A stretch of DNA of 64,000 nucleotides from Haloimpatiens lingqiaonensis (GCF_044502415.1 NZ_CP172402.1); one strand, 5' to 3'; numbered from the stretch's first letter, positions 32,746-42,576 are shown. Notes: generated by a model from the sequence alone, not told the origin. Made by a program: numbers and translations.

Positions 32746-35529
32746 TTACATTTGTAATTGAAACAATTCTTTTATCTCTTCCTCAGTCATCTTTCCTAAA
32801 ACATTCACATCTGAAGCATTTTCAATGGTCATATTAAATATATCTTTTTTCTTTTCTTGAAGCTTTTGAATTTTTTCTTCTATGGTGCCTTTAGCTACTA
32901 GCTTTATAACTTCTACAGTTTTTTCTTGACCTATTCTGTGAGCTCTGTCGGAAGCTTGATTTTCCACAGAAGGGTTCCACCAAGGGTCAAAGTGAATAAC
33001 TGTGTCTGCTCCAGTTAAATTTAAGCCTGTTCCGCCGGCTTTTAAAGAAATTAAAAACACGCTACATTTTCCACCATTAAACTCATTTACCATGCTGATT
33101 CTATCTTCACTTTTTATAGAACCATCTAAGTACATATAATCTATTTTCTTGTAATTTAATTCTTCAGCAATATTTTTAAGCATTGATGTAAATTGTGAGA
33201 ATATTAAAACTCTGTGACCTTCTTCTAAGACATTGTTCAATATATCTAAAAGTGCTGTTATTTTAGAACTTTCACCTTTGTAATTTTCCGCGAATATTGA
33301 TGGATGGCAGCAAATTTGTCTTAGTCTTGTTAAAAGTGATAGAATTTTAAATTTGCTCTTGTTAAATCCATTTTCATTTATTTCTTCATCAATTTCATTT
33401 TTGAAGGAATTAACATAAGAAGCATAAAGTTTCTTTTGCTCATCACATAAGTCCACAATAACTGTATGCTCTATCTTTTTAGGAAGTTCCTTTATAACAT
33501 CATTTTTATGCCTTCTAAGAATGAAAGGTTTTATATGGTTATTCAGTTCCTTTAATGCTTTTTCATTTTTATGTTTTACTACAGGATTTTCATATAAAGT
33601 CCTGAATTTAGTGTGGTTTAAAAGATAGCCTGGCATTATAAAGTCAAATATGGACCAAAGTTCAGTAAGAGAATTTTCTATAGGGGTACCGGTTAAGGCA
33701 AAACGTCCCTTTGCTTTTAAGTCTTTTACAGCATGGGCACTTTGAGAATGAGGATTTTTTATAGCTTGTGCCTCATCTAAAAAGCAGTAGCTGAAAGTTA
33801 TATCTTTATATTCATCTGTATCTATTCTCATAAGGGGATAAGAAGTAATTACTACGTCTACATTATTAATGTTTTTCATTTTTTCAGTTCTTAACTCTTT
33901 ATTACCACAGATAACTTCTACCTTAAGCTCTGGAGCAAACTTTTGTATTTCACTTTCCCAGTTATACATAAGTGAAGTTGGACATACCACTAAAGCAGGT
34001 TTATTTTTATCCTCCTTTTCTCTAGAAGCTATAAATGCAATAGCTTGAAGGGTTTTTCCAAGGCCCATTTCGTCAGCTAGTATGCCTCCAAAGCCATAGT
34101 GTGCTAATGTTTTAAGCCACTTGAATCCAGTCTTTTGATAATCTCTTAATACATTTTGTATGTGTTTTGGAGCTTTAAAATCACTTTCCTGTACTTCTTT
34201 TATATTGTTTATGATTTCTCTAAATTTATTGTTTTTTTCAACTTCAACAATTTCATTATTTTTAAATTTTTGGTCCAAATATAAAGCATTATATTTACTA
34301 AGTAAAATTTTTTCATCACCAAGTTGGGAGTTTTTAATTCCTAGGTAGTCAATGGTTTTGGTAAAATCCTCAAGACCTAAAGAATTTAATAGTATGAAAC
34401 TTCCATTTTTTAGTTTATGATAATTCTTTTTAGTTTTTATGCTATTAAAAATATCCACAAGCTCATTGTTATCTATGTTATCCAAGCTAAAGGAAATTTC
34501 AAGAAGATCAGCATCATTTATTCTTAAAGAGGATTTTATACTAGAAGAACTGTGAACTTTCATATTTTTAAAATCGTCAGAGTAAAATAAATTGCTTATA
34601 TTTTGCAGTTTGTCTATACCCATATACAAGAAGTCCACTATAGCCTCTTCATCTTTAAGAATTAAAGAAGTAGTTTCCTTTTCAAAACCATGATTTTTTA
34701 ATATATTTAAGATTTCTAGTTCCTTTTCCTTTTCTCTTATAATAATAATTTCACTATTATTTTCCTCTTTTAAAGGGTTTATTTTATGGATACCATACTT
34801 AAATTGTAAATTGGCAACTATATAATTATCAATTTTATCTAGGTATATATTGCTTTCCAAAGGTTCTTTAAGTATGTAATCTTTTATTTCATTATTAATT
34901 TCAATGTTTGAAGTTATGTTTTTTACAAAAGGTATTATATATTCCGAAAAATCTCCCCAGTTACTTCTAGGTATTACTATAGGATTTTTTGTTAAAAACT
35001 TATTGTGAAAGGGTATGTAATACTTAATTTGATCTTTGGTTGGTGCATATATTTTATTTCCGCATAAAAAATATTTTCCATCATTAGTTAGTGGGAAAAA
35101 TGGTGGATTTTTTTGAAGCAATAGTATATTTTTATGGTTTCCGCTTAGTTGCAGTTCTATAGGTAAATTTTCATGAACTATACTTATATTTTCAAAAGTT
35201 TTGTTGTTAAGCTTCAAAGTAAAACTAGTATTATCTAAAAAGGAAAGAAGTCTTTTAAATTGTATTTCATTTAAAGAAACTTGTTTACCCTTGAAAAATT
35301 TTGCATGGTTATTGTAGAAACCTATAGAGTAGTTAATACTTGTTTGAGTTTCGTATATTTCTTGAATTAGCCCAATGATTTTTTTATTATCTTCTTTAAA
35401 GGTATGGCATTGCGGGTCGTAAGTAAAGCCTTTGCCAAATTCTAAGGTTTGCAAAGAAATAACTGCCTCTATAAATTCTTTCAAGTTTTTTACTACATAT
35501 TTTTTTTGTTCACCTATTTTTAATTCCAT
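32746..35529 (-). CDS. SNF2-family helicase, main part of a frameshifted gene
   Basis: 927 residues. The SNF2 ATPase core has Walker A in 'I-L-A-D-E-M-G-L-G-K-T', motif II 'D-E-A-Q', motif III 'A-L-T-G-T-P-I-E-N', and helicase-C motifs ending 'R-A-H-R-I-G-Q' (motif VI). The several hundred residues before it are the bacterial SNF2_N-associated domain. Reading the DNA upstream (35530-35690) in the same frame gives continuous protein ('E-S-V-D-I-T-N-F-I-N-S-I ... D-Q-F-Y'), joining the SWIM-domain ORF at 35679-36032. The real gene is therefore about 1095 codons, broken by one frameshift. ATG 35529 is probably internal. Confidence 0.9.
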   Translation of the reverse strand: MELKIGEQKKYVVKNLKEFIEAVISLQTLEFGKGFTYDPQCHTFKEDNKKIIGLIQEIYETQTSINYSIGFYNNHAKFFKGKQVSLNEIQFKRLLSFLDNTSFTLKLNNKTFENISIVHENLPIELQLSGNHKNILLLQKNPPFFPLTNDGKYFLCGNKIYAPTKDQIKYYIPFHNKFLTKNPIVIPRSNWGDFSEYIIPFVKNITSNIEINNEIKDYILKEPLESNIYLDKIDNYIVANLQFKYGIHKINPLKEENNSEIIIIREKEKELEILNILKNHGFEKETTSLILKDEEAIVDFLYMGIDKLQNISNLFYSDDFKNMKVHSSSSIKSSLRINDADLLEISFSLDNIDNNELVDIFNSIKTKKNYHKLKNGSFILLNSLGLEDFTKTIDYLGIKNSQLGDEKILLSKYNALYLDQKFKNNEIVEVEKNNKFREIINNIKEVQESDFKAPKHIQNVLRDYQKTGFKWLKTLAHYGFGGILADEMGLGKTLQAIAFIASREKEDKNKPALVVCPTSLMYNWESEIQKFAPELKVEVICGNKELRTEKMKNINNVDVVITSYPLMRIDTDEYKDITFSYCFLDEAQAIKNPHSQSAHAVKDLKAKGRFALTGTPIENSLTELWSIFDFIMPGYLLNHTKFRTLYENPVVKHKNEKALKELNNHIKPFILRRHKNDVIKELPKKIEHTVIVDLCDEQKKLYASYVNSFKNEIDEEINENGFNKSKFKILSLLTRLRQICCHPSIFAENYKGESSKITALLDILNNVLEEGHRVLIFSQFTSMLKNIAEELNYKKIDYMYLDGSIKSEDRISMVNEFNGGKCSVFLISLKAGGTGLNLTGADTVIHFDPWWNPSVENQASDRAHRIGQEKTVEVIKLVAKGTIEEKIQKLQEKKKDIFNMTIENASDVNVLGKMTEEEIKELFQLQM

Positions 35530-35678
35530 ATAAAATTGATCACGGCAATAGTCGGATTCAGTTCTGTCTACAGTTATTATTATGTCTAATTCTAATTCCT
35601 TTTTATATGAATTGATGTAATCTAATCCATTTTTTATTGAGTTTATAAAATTAGTAATATCAACTGATTCATTATTAT

Positions 35679-36032
35679 TTACACTTTTTTTGTTTTTTTG
35701 TTTTCATTATATAAATCTATATATTTTAAAAGTAATGCTACTGAGTGTTTACATAATCCCTCATATTTCGCAAAAGCGTCACAATTACAAAAACAACTAG
35801 AAAGGCGAAGTTTATTACGATGTTCTTTAAAGAGCACTGCCATACAATTATAGATATTTCCATTAGAACCAGTTACATTAGCTGAAATTCTTTCACAAGG
35901 GTTACTATAGTCATCTTCTATATCCTCTATGAAAAAGTTTGATATTCTATTTTGCTTATAATATTCTTTCCCTTTTTCAAAGGTAGAACTATAGCATAAT
36001 CTTTTTAAATCTTCTCTAGAAAAATTAATCAT
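35679..36032 (-). CDS. SWIM zinc-finger N-terminal part of the SNF2 gene
   Basis: 117 residues. The SWIM motif C-x-C-x-n-C-x-H is 'C-F-C-N-C-D-A ... L-C-K-H-S', as in the N-terminal regions of bacterial SNF2 proteins, where it is thought to bind DNA or protein. The frame ends at a T7-G-T7 tract (35685-35699; poly-A on the coding strand). A one-base change there restores fusion with the helicase part. It could be a true mutation, a phase-variable tract, or a sequencing error. RBS AGGTGTTTTT precedes ATG 36032. Confidence 0.85.
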   Translation of the reverse strand: MINFSREDLKRLCYSSTFEKGKEYYKQNRISNFFIEDIEDDYSNPCERISANVTGSNGNIYNCMAVLFKEHRNKLRLSSCFCNCDAFAKYEGLCKHSVALLLKYIDLYNENKKTKKV

Positions 36033-36157
36033 AAAAACACCTCATATGGTTTTAGTATATATTTAGATTATATCAATATTTGAAAATTTTTAAACAAGAA
36101 AATAGAAAAACATTGAGTAATGGTTGTAGAGTACAAGCTTTTTCAAAATATTTTGGA

Positions 36158-36364
36158 AGGAGATTTAAAAAAATATTTGGAAGTGGTTGTTCTTGCATTT
36201 GTATATTTAATTTTAAACATTATTTTATTATGGCTTTGTTTTATAAGCGTCTATTAAAAGCTAAGGAATTTGAAGATTATCACATGAATGAAAAACCGAC
36301 CAATAGAATGGGATGGATTGAAGAAAAAGCGGGAGTTAGTTTAGATGAATTTGAAAAAAAATAA
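36158..36364 (+). pseudogene. small single-pass membrane protein gene with probable frameshift
   Basis: After the RBS-like GAAGGAG (36157-36163), one frame reads a membrane helix 'L-E-V-V-V-L-A-F-V-Y-L-I-L-N-I-I-L-L-W-L'. The neighbouring frame then continues as a soluble tail 'Y-K-R-L-L-K-A-K-E-F-E-D-Y' ending 'G-V-S-L-D-E-F-E-K-K'. Together they look like one small membrane protein with a break near 36240. Family unknown. The rest of 36033-36555 shows nothing further. Confidence 0.4.
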
Positions 36365-36618
36365 TAGTGTATATAATCAGAATATAAGTAAAAAAATAAA
36401 AGTAAGTATAATTATTTTAAGGGATGAAATCCAACAACTAGATTAAAGAGGGGTGTTGCATTAAGAAATCTAAATACAATATATTGCAGTATTTATTGTT
36501 AGTGCAACAACCCCATAAAAATGAGCCTACTATTCAATTATGATGTTGTATAAATAAAGTTGACACCTTATTCTCGTATAATTCAAAATATAATTAAGAG
36601 AATAAGGAGGTGCTTATC

Positions 36619-36954
36619 ATGGCACAAAAACGTTATGACCAGGATTATAAAGTCCAGGCAGTTAAGTTAGCCAAGGAAATTGGTATTAATAAAGCTGCAA
36701 AAGAAATAGGAATTGCTCCAAGCACAGTAAGCGGATGGGTAAAAGCCTCTAAAGAAGGCGTACTTGATTTAGGTGCTGGTTCACACACTCCTGATAGTGC
36801 TCTTTCCCTTACAGAAGAACTTATGACCCTAAAAAAGCAAGTTAAAGAGCAGAGTAAGGAAATCAAACGTTTGAAGGAAGAGAATGAATTTCTAGAGGAA
36901 GCAAGCGCTTTTTTCGCCGCCAGCCGTCGGAAGTCAGTAAAAACTCACGAATGA
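36619..36954 (+). CDS. IS3-family OrfA (helix-turn-helix/leucine zipper)
   Basis: 111 residues. The HTH is 'G-I-N-K-A-A-K-E-I-G-I-A-P-S-T-V-S-G-W-V'; the C-terminal coiled coil 'L-T-E-E-L-M-T-L-K-K-Q-V-K' is the IS3 zipper. ATG 36619 follows AAGGAGG at 8 bases. The stop overlaps orfB by 4 bases (ATGA). In IS3 elements a programmed -1 frameshift normally makes the OrfAB fusion. Confidence 0.92.
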   Translation: MAQKRYDQDYKVQAVKLAKEIGINKAAKEIGIAPSTVSGWVKASKEGVLDLGAGSHTPDSALSLTEELMTLKKQVKEQSKEIKRLKEENEFLEEASAFFAASRRKSVKTHE

Positions 36955-37859
36955 GATTTATAGCTATTAAGACTAATGACGGCATGATTAAGGGTAAAAT
37001 ATCATTTTATTGTAGGATGCTTAAAGTTAGCCGTCAAGGCTTTCATAATTATCTTGCAAATAAAGATAAACCTTGGAAGTATGAGGCTCTCGCTGAAGAA
37101 ATGATAAAAATCAATTCTGAAGATGAGTACAATGATACCTATGGAAGAATCCGTATGCATCAAGCCTTACTTCTAAAAAATCCTGAAAATGTCCATATCC
37201 CTAGTGAACGTACTGTTTATAGAGTTATGGAGGAAATTGGTCTTAGTCATAAACCTAAACGTAAACCTAATGGTATAACCAAAGCTGACCGTGAAGCCAG
37301 AAAATCTGATGATCTTCTTAAGCGTGATTTCAGAGCATCTGAGCCTCTTAAAAAGACTGTAACAGACATATCAGAAATTAAAGCAAAAGATGGTAAACTT
37401 TATGTATCTGCAATTTTTGACTGCTATGATTTAGCAGTTCTTGGGCTTTCAATGGATACAAATATGAAAGCCACCTTGTGTGTAAATACTCTTGATAATG
37501 CTTTTAAAGCTTATCCTAAACTTAGGGGTGCCATTGTTCACTCTGATAGAGGTACACAGTACACCAGCAATGAATATCGCAATGTAATAAATAAATATGG
37601 CATACAGCAAAGTATGAACAGTGATGGTGGCAGATGCCATGACAATGCAAGGTGTGAAAGTATGTGGGCCAGAATGAAAGAAGAGCTGCTTTATGATCGT
37701 TACAACACTAAAGAAATGACTGTTGAAGAACTTAAGATTCTTATATGGCGTTATTTCATCAGTTATTGGAACAACAGGAGGATTTGCTCTGCCAATGGTG
37801 GGCTACCTCCTATGGTTAAAAGACAGAGATACTATGAATCTCTAAACCAAGCTGCCTAA
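36951..37859 (+). CDS. IS3-family transposase OrfB (rve integrase core)
   Basis: 302 residues. HTH_21 region 'Y-G-R-I-R-M-H' at the N terminus, then the DDE core: D in 'V-T-D-I-S-E-I', D in 'H-S-D-R-G-T-Q-Y-T', and E in 'D-N-A-R-C-E-S-M-W-A' 35 residues later (DD35E). The frame is intact. Separated from orfA by ATGA overlap, so coupling or frameshifting produces active enzyme. Confidence 0.95.
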   Translation: MRFIAIKTNDGMIKGKISFYCRMLKVSRQGFHNYLANKDKPWKYEALAEEMIKINSEDEYNDTYGRIRMHQALLLKNPENVHIPSERTVYRVMEEIGLSHKPKRKPNGITKADREARKSDDLLKRDFRASEPLKKTVTDISEIKAKDGKLYVSAIFDCYDLAVLGLSMDTNMKATLCVNTLDNAFKAYPKLRGAIVHSDRGTQYTSNEYRNVINKYGIQQSMNSDGGRCHDNARCESMWARMKEELLYDRYNTKEMTVEELKILIWRYFISYWNNRRICSANGGLPPMVKRQRYYESLNQAA

Positions 37860-38007
37860 TAACGAACTATGCGAGAAAAAACTGTCAAGTAATATTGACA
37901 ATATCATTATAATGGAAAAATTCAAATATAAAATTTTTATTATATATTTTTATTACTTGTTTCAAGTTATTTTACTTAATAAAATTTAGCAAGCTTAGTT
38001 AATTTGT

Positions 38008-39484
38008 TAGTAACTTTAGTTCTGCAAAATAAAAAGTCAAATTGGTAATGCTACCAAAAAATAAATATGGCACACCGACGGTTTCCGTGATATATAAAAG
38101 TTATTACTCAATTAATCACACGGGAGGTTGTCAGTATGCCAAATAAATTTACTAACCATATTATATCCATAAATGATGAACTTTACAATTATTTAAATGA
38201 TGTAAACTATGGAATGAATAAGCCACAATTTCATCATTTAACCACTATTATTGATGGATTAATAAACTTAGATGGCACAAAATCCTTATTAAAAGTTTCA
38301 GAGCATATATTAACTGCTAAAAGCAGCAGTTCTATATATAGATTTTTGAGTCACTCTAAATGGGACGATAGTCTCATTGATAGAAATCGTATTAATTATC
38401 TAAATTTGCATTTTAATAAACTCATAAAGCCAAAATCCGTAGGATTTCTGGTGATAGATGATACTGTGAATCCTAAGACTCAAGCAAAGAAAATGCAAGG
38501 CTTAAGCTACAATCACTGCCATACAGAAGGCAAAACTCTTTGGTCTCACTGTGTTGTTACCTCTAATTTTGTTGCAGGGGATATGTCTATCCCTTTAAAC
38601 TACAAGCCTTATTTAAATGAAGAAAACTGTAAAAAACACAATAAAACTTTTATGGGCAAAACAGATATAGCTTTAGATTTTATTAGCTCTTTTGAAAAAC
38701 CCACTAACTGTGACAAAATATATTGTCTTGTTGACAGTTGGTATACAAGCGAAAAGCTAATCGAAGGTTCTCTGCTAAAAGGTTTTAACCTCATTGGTGC
38801 TTTGAAATCTAACAGAAAAATCTCTCCATTAGGAATCACAATGCAAATTAAAGAATTTGCTAAATATATAAATCCAGCTACCTTAGATGTAGTTACCATC
38901 GAAGGAACTGAGTATAGAGTATATAGATACGAAGGTAAAGTTTCAAAGTTTGAAAACGCAACAGCGTTAATTTGCTATGAAGTTGATGGAGATACTTTCA
39001 AAGACCCTGTGTATCTAATGTCTACAGATGTAGAACTTAGCAACGAAACTATAATAAAATACTATCTAAAAAGATGGAGCATTGAAACGAACTACAAATA
39101 TCTTAAAACACATTTAGGCTTTGACGAATATAAGGTTCAAGGTATACTCTCTATCGAGAGATACTTTCTGCTTACATTCTTAGCAATCAATTTTCTAGAA
39201 ATTTATAGGTTGCATCATCTTAAGGAGCTTCAGACCATTGGCGACACTATAAAATCTGTTAAAAGCCTAGCGGCTAAAGAATTAGTGCATTTTATTTATG
39301 AGCAAGCTAAAAACAATGTACCCATAGAATTAATACTTGATGAGCTGAAATTAGCTTCTTAGAAAAATTTTCAAGTTATTTATAGGACCAATATAGTGTG
39401 AAACACTGTAACTATATTCCTGCCAAGGAATTTGAATCTACAATTGGTATTTCAACTTCTTAAATTAAAGAAGTTAAGTTAGTA
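38008..39484 (+). mobile_element. second IS4/IS701-like element (ends tentative)
   Basis: The transposase gene at 38136-39362 is flanked by loosely inverted sequences (TTAGTAACTTTAGTTCT near 38008, and the complement of TTACTAACTTAACTTCT near 39484). The match is imperfect and no target duplication is certain. Confidence 0.4.
38136..39362 (+). CDS. DDE transposase, IS4/IS701-like
   Basis: 408 residues. DDE-type motifs: 'V-I-D-D-T-V-N-P-K', 'C-L-V-D-S-W-Y-T-S' and 'L-K-R-W-S-I-E-T-N-Y-K-Y-L-K'. The same layout as the transposase at 19066-20307 but clearly diverged. RBS GGGAGG is 9 bases before ATG 38136. The frame is intact. Confidence 0.9.
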   Translation: MPNKFTNHIISINDELYNYLNDVNYGMNKPQFHHLTTIIDGLINLDGTKSLLKVSEHILTAKSSSSIYRFLSHSKWDDSLIDRNRINYLNLHFNKLIKPKSVGFLVIDDTVNPKTQAKKMQGLSYNHCHTEGKTLWSHCVVTSNFVAGDMSIPLNYKPYLNEENCKKHNKTFMGKTDIALDFISSFEKPTNCDKIYCLVDSWYTSEKLIEGSLLKGFNLIGALKSNRKISPLGITMQIKEFAKYINPATLDVVTIEGTEYRVYRYEGKVSKFENATALICYEVDGDTFKDPVYLMSTDVELSNETIIKYYLKRWSIETNYKYLKTHLGFDEYKVQGILSIERYFLLTFLAINFLEIYRLHHLKELQTIGDTIKSVKSLAAKELVHFIYEQAKNNVPIELILDELKLAS

Positions 39485-39493
39485 ATAGAATTT

Positions 39494-39973
39494 TTAACAT
39501 GGATGGGTGTAGTTTGCAATAATTTTAACTCTTAGATTTAGCGCTGAACATAAATCATTATTAGGAAGAATAAAGCTAAATCTTCTATTTACATTTGTAC
39601 ATGGTGAATTTGCATTGATAGAGTTAGTCTTGTCATATGCTAATGCATCTTCTTGGGCAGAGCATGGACATCCACCACTTAAAGTAAAGGTTTGAGATTT
39701 ATAGGCTAATACTGTGTTACAATTATCCATAATTATACACCCTACAGTTAACTCCTTACCACGACAAACGTTTTTTAAACATACATTTACTTCTAATAAT
39801 CTCGATGTGTTGGCTACATTAATAGGATCTAATGTAGCACTTTTGCAAAGTTCACAAGGATCAAAATGAATACAGCTATTTCCATCAGTTTTATTACAAA
39901 AATCCGAAATGGTACACGGATTTATATCAACAAAACTTTTGTTTTTATCATTTTTTTCAATAACATTATCCAT
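39494..39973 (-). CDS. cysteine-rich protein of unknown function, possibly spore-related
   Basis: 159 residues, no signal peptide and no membrane segment. About 14 Cys residues in pairs ('D-P-C-E-L-C-K', 'C-L-K-N-V-C-R', 'C-P-C-S'). The middle ('L-L-E-V-N-V-C-L-K-N-V-C-R-G-K-E-L-T-V-G') looks like a beta-sandwich found in clostridial surface or coat proteins. I cannot name the family with certainty. The same-strand neighbour 110 bases upstream is a SPOCS-like repeat protein, so a shared role in the spore envelope is plausible. RBS AGGGAGG precedes ATG 39973. Confidence 0.65.
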   Translation of the reverse strand: MDNVIEKNDKNKSFVDINPCTISDFCNKTDGNSCIHFDPCELCKSATLDPINVANTSRLLEVNVCLKNVCRGKELTVGCIIMDNCNTVLAYKSQTFTLSGGCPCSAQEDALAYDKTNSINANSPCTNVNRRFSFILPNNDLCSALNLRVKIIANYTHPC

Positions 39974-40083
39974 GTAATTAACCTCCCTATAGTTTATTTA
40001 TTAAAATTGATAATATTAGATATTCATAGTAATAGTATATTAATACGGACTATATAAGGTTACTGAAATGTACTTTTAAGTTT

Positions 40084-41052
40084 TTATTTAAAACATTCTT
40101 CACTGGTATTCATATCATACTCAATAGTTACACTTACAGGTTTTCCCTCTTGTTCTTTTGAAGTGGTTTTTAAAGAATTATTTATGAGCTCAGAGGGAAT
40201 TTGTAAATTATCTTTTAAATAAGAATGAATATCCTCTACAGGTATTTGGAAGCTATTATTATGAACCATATTAGTATCCTTTATAGGTGTTTGTAGATTA
40301 TTGTTAGAAGCAGTGTTAATATCATTTACAGACATTTGCAGATTATTATTAGAAGCAGTGTTAATATCATTTACAGGCATTTGCAGATTATTGTTAGAAG
40401 CAGCATCAATATCATCTACAGGCATTTGTAGATTATTGTTAGAAGTAACATCAATATCATTTACAGGTATTTCTAGATTATTGTTAGAAGTAGCATTAAT
40501 ATAATCTACAGGCATTTGCAAATTATGATTAGAATTAGCACTAATATCTTGGGAAGGTATTTTTAAATTGTTATTAGAAATAATATCTATATTTTTTTCA
40601 GGTGATTCATTATTATTTAAAATTTCACATATTACCATTAATATTGATATAGAAAAGCTTTTTTCATTTATATGATTAATAAAAGCTTCTTCAATAAATA
40701 TAGTAGGTTTTAAATTAAACGTATTAACATTTTCAATGGGTAAAATTTCTGAAAAGGGCCTACTAAATTCTGTGTAGTAGATATTTTTTGAGTATAAGTT
40801 TGATTTGAAAAATAATTTTGAATTTAAGAAGCCTTCTATAAAAATTTTATTTTTACCATGAGTAAATATATGCTTGTAATTGCTAATTTGTGCATTAAGT
40901 GAAAGTTCTAGTATCAGTTGTATGTTGGGCTTATTTTCAGGAAGAGTTATATGATAGGATTTACAAATTTCTTTGCAGGGATATTGTATATTATAATTAC
41001 TTAATTGTTTTTGAGATATTAATCCATTTATTTTTATAGTGGTATTTTTCAT
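40084..41052 (-). CDS. SPOCS (DUF3794)-like protein with nine 15-residue repeats
   Basis: 322 residues. Residues about 5-145 resemble a SPOCS domain as in clostridial spore-coat/morphogenesis proteins ('Y-P-C-K-E-I-C-K-S-Y-H-I', 'I-F-I-E-G-F-L'). Residues 155-289 are nine tandem 15-mers of the type N-N-N-L-Q-M-P-V-N-D-I-N-T-A-S. The last 30 residues are unrelated. Low-complexity repeats of this kind suit an extended linker or surface region. RBS AAAGGAGT precedes ATG 41052. Assignment to spores is inference. Confidence 0.6.
   Translation of the reverse strand: MKNTTIKINGLISQKQLSNYNIQYPCKEICKSYHITLPENKPNIQLILELSLNAQISNYKHIFTHGKNKIFIEGFLNSKLFFKSNLYSKNIYYTEFSRPFSEILPIENVNTFNLKPTIFIEEAFINHINEKSFSISILMVICEILNNNESPEKNIDIISNNNLKIPSQDISANSNHNLQMPVDYINATSNNNLEIPVNDIDVTSNNNLQMPVDDIDAASNNNLQMPVNDINTASNNNLQMSVNDINTASNNNLQTPIKDTNMVHNNSFQIPVEDIHSYLKDNLQIPSELINNSLKTTSKEQEGKPVSVTIEYDMNTSEECFK
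40186..40590 (-). repeat. 45-bp tandem repeat inside the SPOCS-like gene, nine units
   Basis: Nine units of 45 bases encode the 15-residue repeats; central units differ by only a few bases, so copy number may vary between strains by slippage or recombination. Confidence 0.9.
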
Positions 41053-41481
41053 GTAAATACTCCTTTCTACTGAATCTTTGTATAGTTAAATATGATAGTG
41101 TTTTTCAATATAAAATTTTAAAGTATATCTATTTTATATATGTTATGTAGTAATATGTGGCAAATAATATTTTGCTAAATTTAATGTGGTTTTCATGGAA
41201 TATGGTAATTATGTAAAGGTTCTAAACTGAGTTGATTATAGTCATCTAGCATTTTATGTTGTACAATATTTATTAAATGATTTAAATTATTCGAGCACTT
41301 CTATAGTACAAATTAAAGTTTAATAAATCTTTATTATTATTTTATGGTATGAATCTGATATAATATGTGTTACTAGGTTGGAAGGATTTTTTTAGTTAAT
41401 ATTAATGGTGAATAAAAAAATTATTATATTAATATTGAATATGAGAATGTAAGGTATCGTAATATTAATGGGGGTGATCAT
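41053..41481. other. gene-free AT-rich gap between divergent genes
   Basis: It must hold promoters for the SPOCS-like gene (minus) and the DUF3786 gene (plus). A TATAAT box is at 41359-41364 but no good -35. No other structure is seen. Confidence 0.5.
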
Positions 41482-42150
41482 ATGACAGCATCAAAGGATA
41501 TTGATAATAGACAGGGTAGAGTTCCCTATGAATATATTCAAAATATATTTAAAAATCACAATCCTAAGGAAATGGAGAAACTTACAGGTGTAACATATGA
41601 AGAGGAAAGAAAGACTTTTAAAATAAGACTCATGGGAAAAAATTACTACGTAGAGTATCCATCCGCAGATACATTTAATGAAGATGGACAAGAGATAAAA
41701 GGATATACCATTAAAACTATATTTTTAAGATATTTAGTAAATGGAAAAGGTATCCCGCCTACAGGAAAAGATATAACGTATAAAGAAATACCAGGAGGAC
41801 ATACTTATTATCCTAATTTTAGTAGCAGGACTATTGCTAGACTGGCTAAGTTATTTGGAGATAATTTAGAATTTTTTCAGCGGATTTTCGAAAAGATGGG
41901 AGCAGAAAGAGTAAAAAGCGGCCATATGGCATATAGATTTGAATTTATGAATAATGTTTATATGACTTTTATAGTATGGCAAGGTGATGATGAATTTTCA
42001 AGTTCTGCAAACATCTTATTTGATTATAATACTATATACTATTTTAATGCAGAGGATTTAGCTGTGGTAGGAGAAGTTGCTATAGAAATAGTAAGAAATG
42101 GTGGAGAACTGCCTAAGGGGATGACGTTATATACATACGCAGACAAATAA
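41482..42150 (+). CDS. DUF3786 protein
   Basis: 222 residues. The family features are 'T-I-F-L-R-Y-L-V-N-G-K-G-I-P-P-T-G', the 'Y-K-E-I-P-G-G-H-T-Y-Y-P-N-F' segment and, near the end, 'F-D-Y-N-T-I-Y-Y-F-N-A-E-D-L'. DUF3786 proteins occur in anaerobes with corrinoid or acetyl-CoA chemistry but have no defined activity. RBS GGGGGTGA is 4-11 bases before ATG 41482. A dispersed palindromic repeat begins 14 bases after the stop. Confidence 0.85.
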   Translation: MTASKDIDNRQGRVPYEYIQNIFKNHNPKEMEKLTGVTYEEERKTFKIRLMGKNYYVEYPSADTFNEDGQEIKGYTIKTIFLRYLVNGKGIPPTGKDITYKEIPGGHTYYPNFSSRTIARLAKLFGDNLEFFQRIFEKMGAERVKSGHMAYRFEFMNNVYMTFIVWQGDDEFSSSANILFDYNTIYYFNAEDLAVVGEVAIEIVRNGGELPKGMTLYTYADK

Positions 42151-42164
42151 GACAAGGACAGGTA

Positions 42165-42233
42165 GACAAGTAGGGGACGGTTCATTAAAATTATTTAATT
42201 ACAATAATTTTAATGAACCGTCCCCTACTTGTC
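42165..42233. repeat. palindromic REP-like element (perfect 29-bp arms)
   Basis: GACAAGTAGGGGACGGTTCA (42165 on, arm to 42193) is exactly complementary to 42205-42233 with an 11-base loop. The same core as the single repeats elsewhere, here as a head-to-head pair. It lies on the 3' side of the RAYT gene. The rest of 42234-42576 is AT-rich and empty apart from a partial extra copy (CCCTACTTGTCC, to about 42252). Confidence 0.92.
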
Positions 42234-42576
42234 CCAGTTCCCTACTTGTCCACAAATGTCCACAAAAATGATTGAAAAATGATTGTCTTGTTTTAATTAA
42301 TAATTAATGTTTTAATGTTTTAATATTATCTTTTGTTTTTCTGTCAGTCAGTGTAATCACTTACTTCTATACTCCTTTTAGCATAACATAATACTAAAAG
42401 GATAACGTATTTTATTTAAGAAGTGACCTAATTTTATTATGGTAGCATAAACAAATATATGCAAATGTAATTCAAATAAAATGTAATGTGTAATAAATAA
42501 TTTAGGGATTAAGTTGTTTGTTATCAAGTTGTATATAAAAAATGTAATTGCAAGTGTGTAACTAATAAGAGAGTCA

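Larger units (their letters stand above)
36556..37893 (+). mobile_element. IS3-family insertion sequence (ends approximate)
   Basis: Inverted ends: TTGACACCTTATTCTCG (36560 on) and, at the right, the complement of TTGACAGTTTTTTCTCG (to about 37888). Two overlapping genes orfA/orfB. A target duplication could not be fixed. Confidence 0.85.

Noticed and set aside
36080..36160. Frame starting at 36080 as an intact 94-residue gene
   Set aside because: The first half is spacer-like and out of frame with the membrane helix readable after the GAAGGAG RBS; a broken small gene fits better.
40301..40504. Plus-strand frame of repeated I-C-R-L-L-L-E residues
   Set aside because: Antisense shadow of the 45-bp repeats in the SPOCS-like gene.
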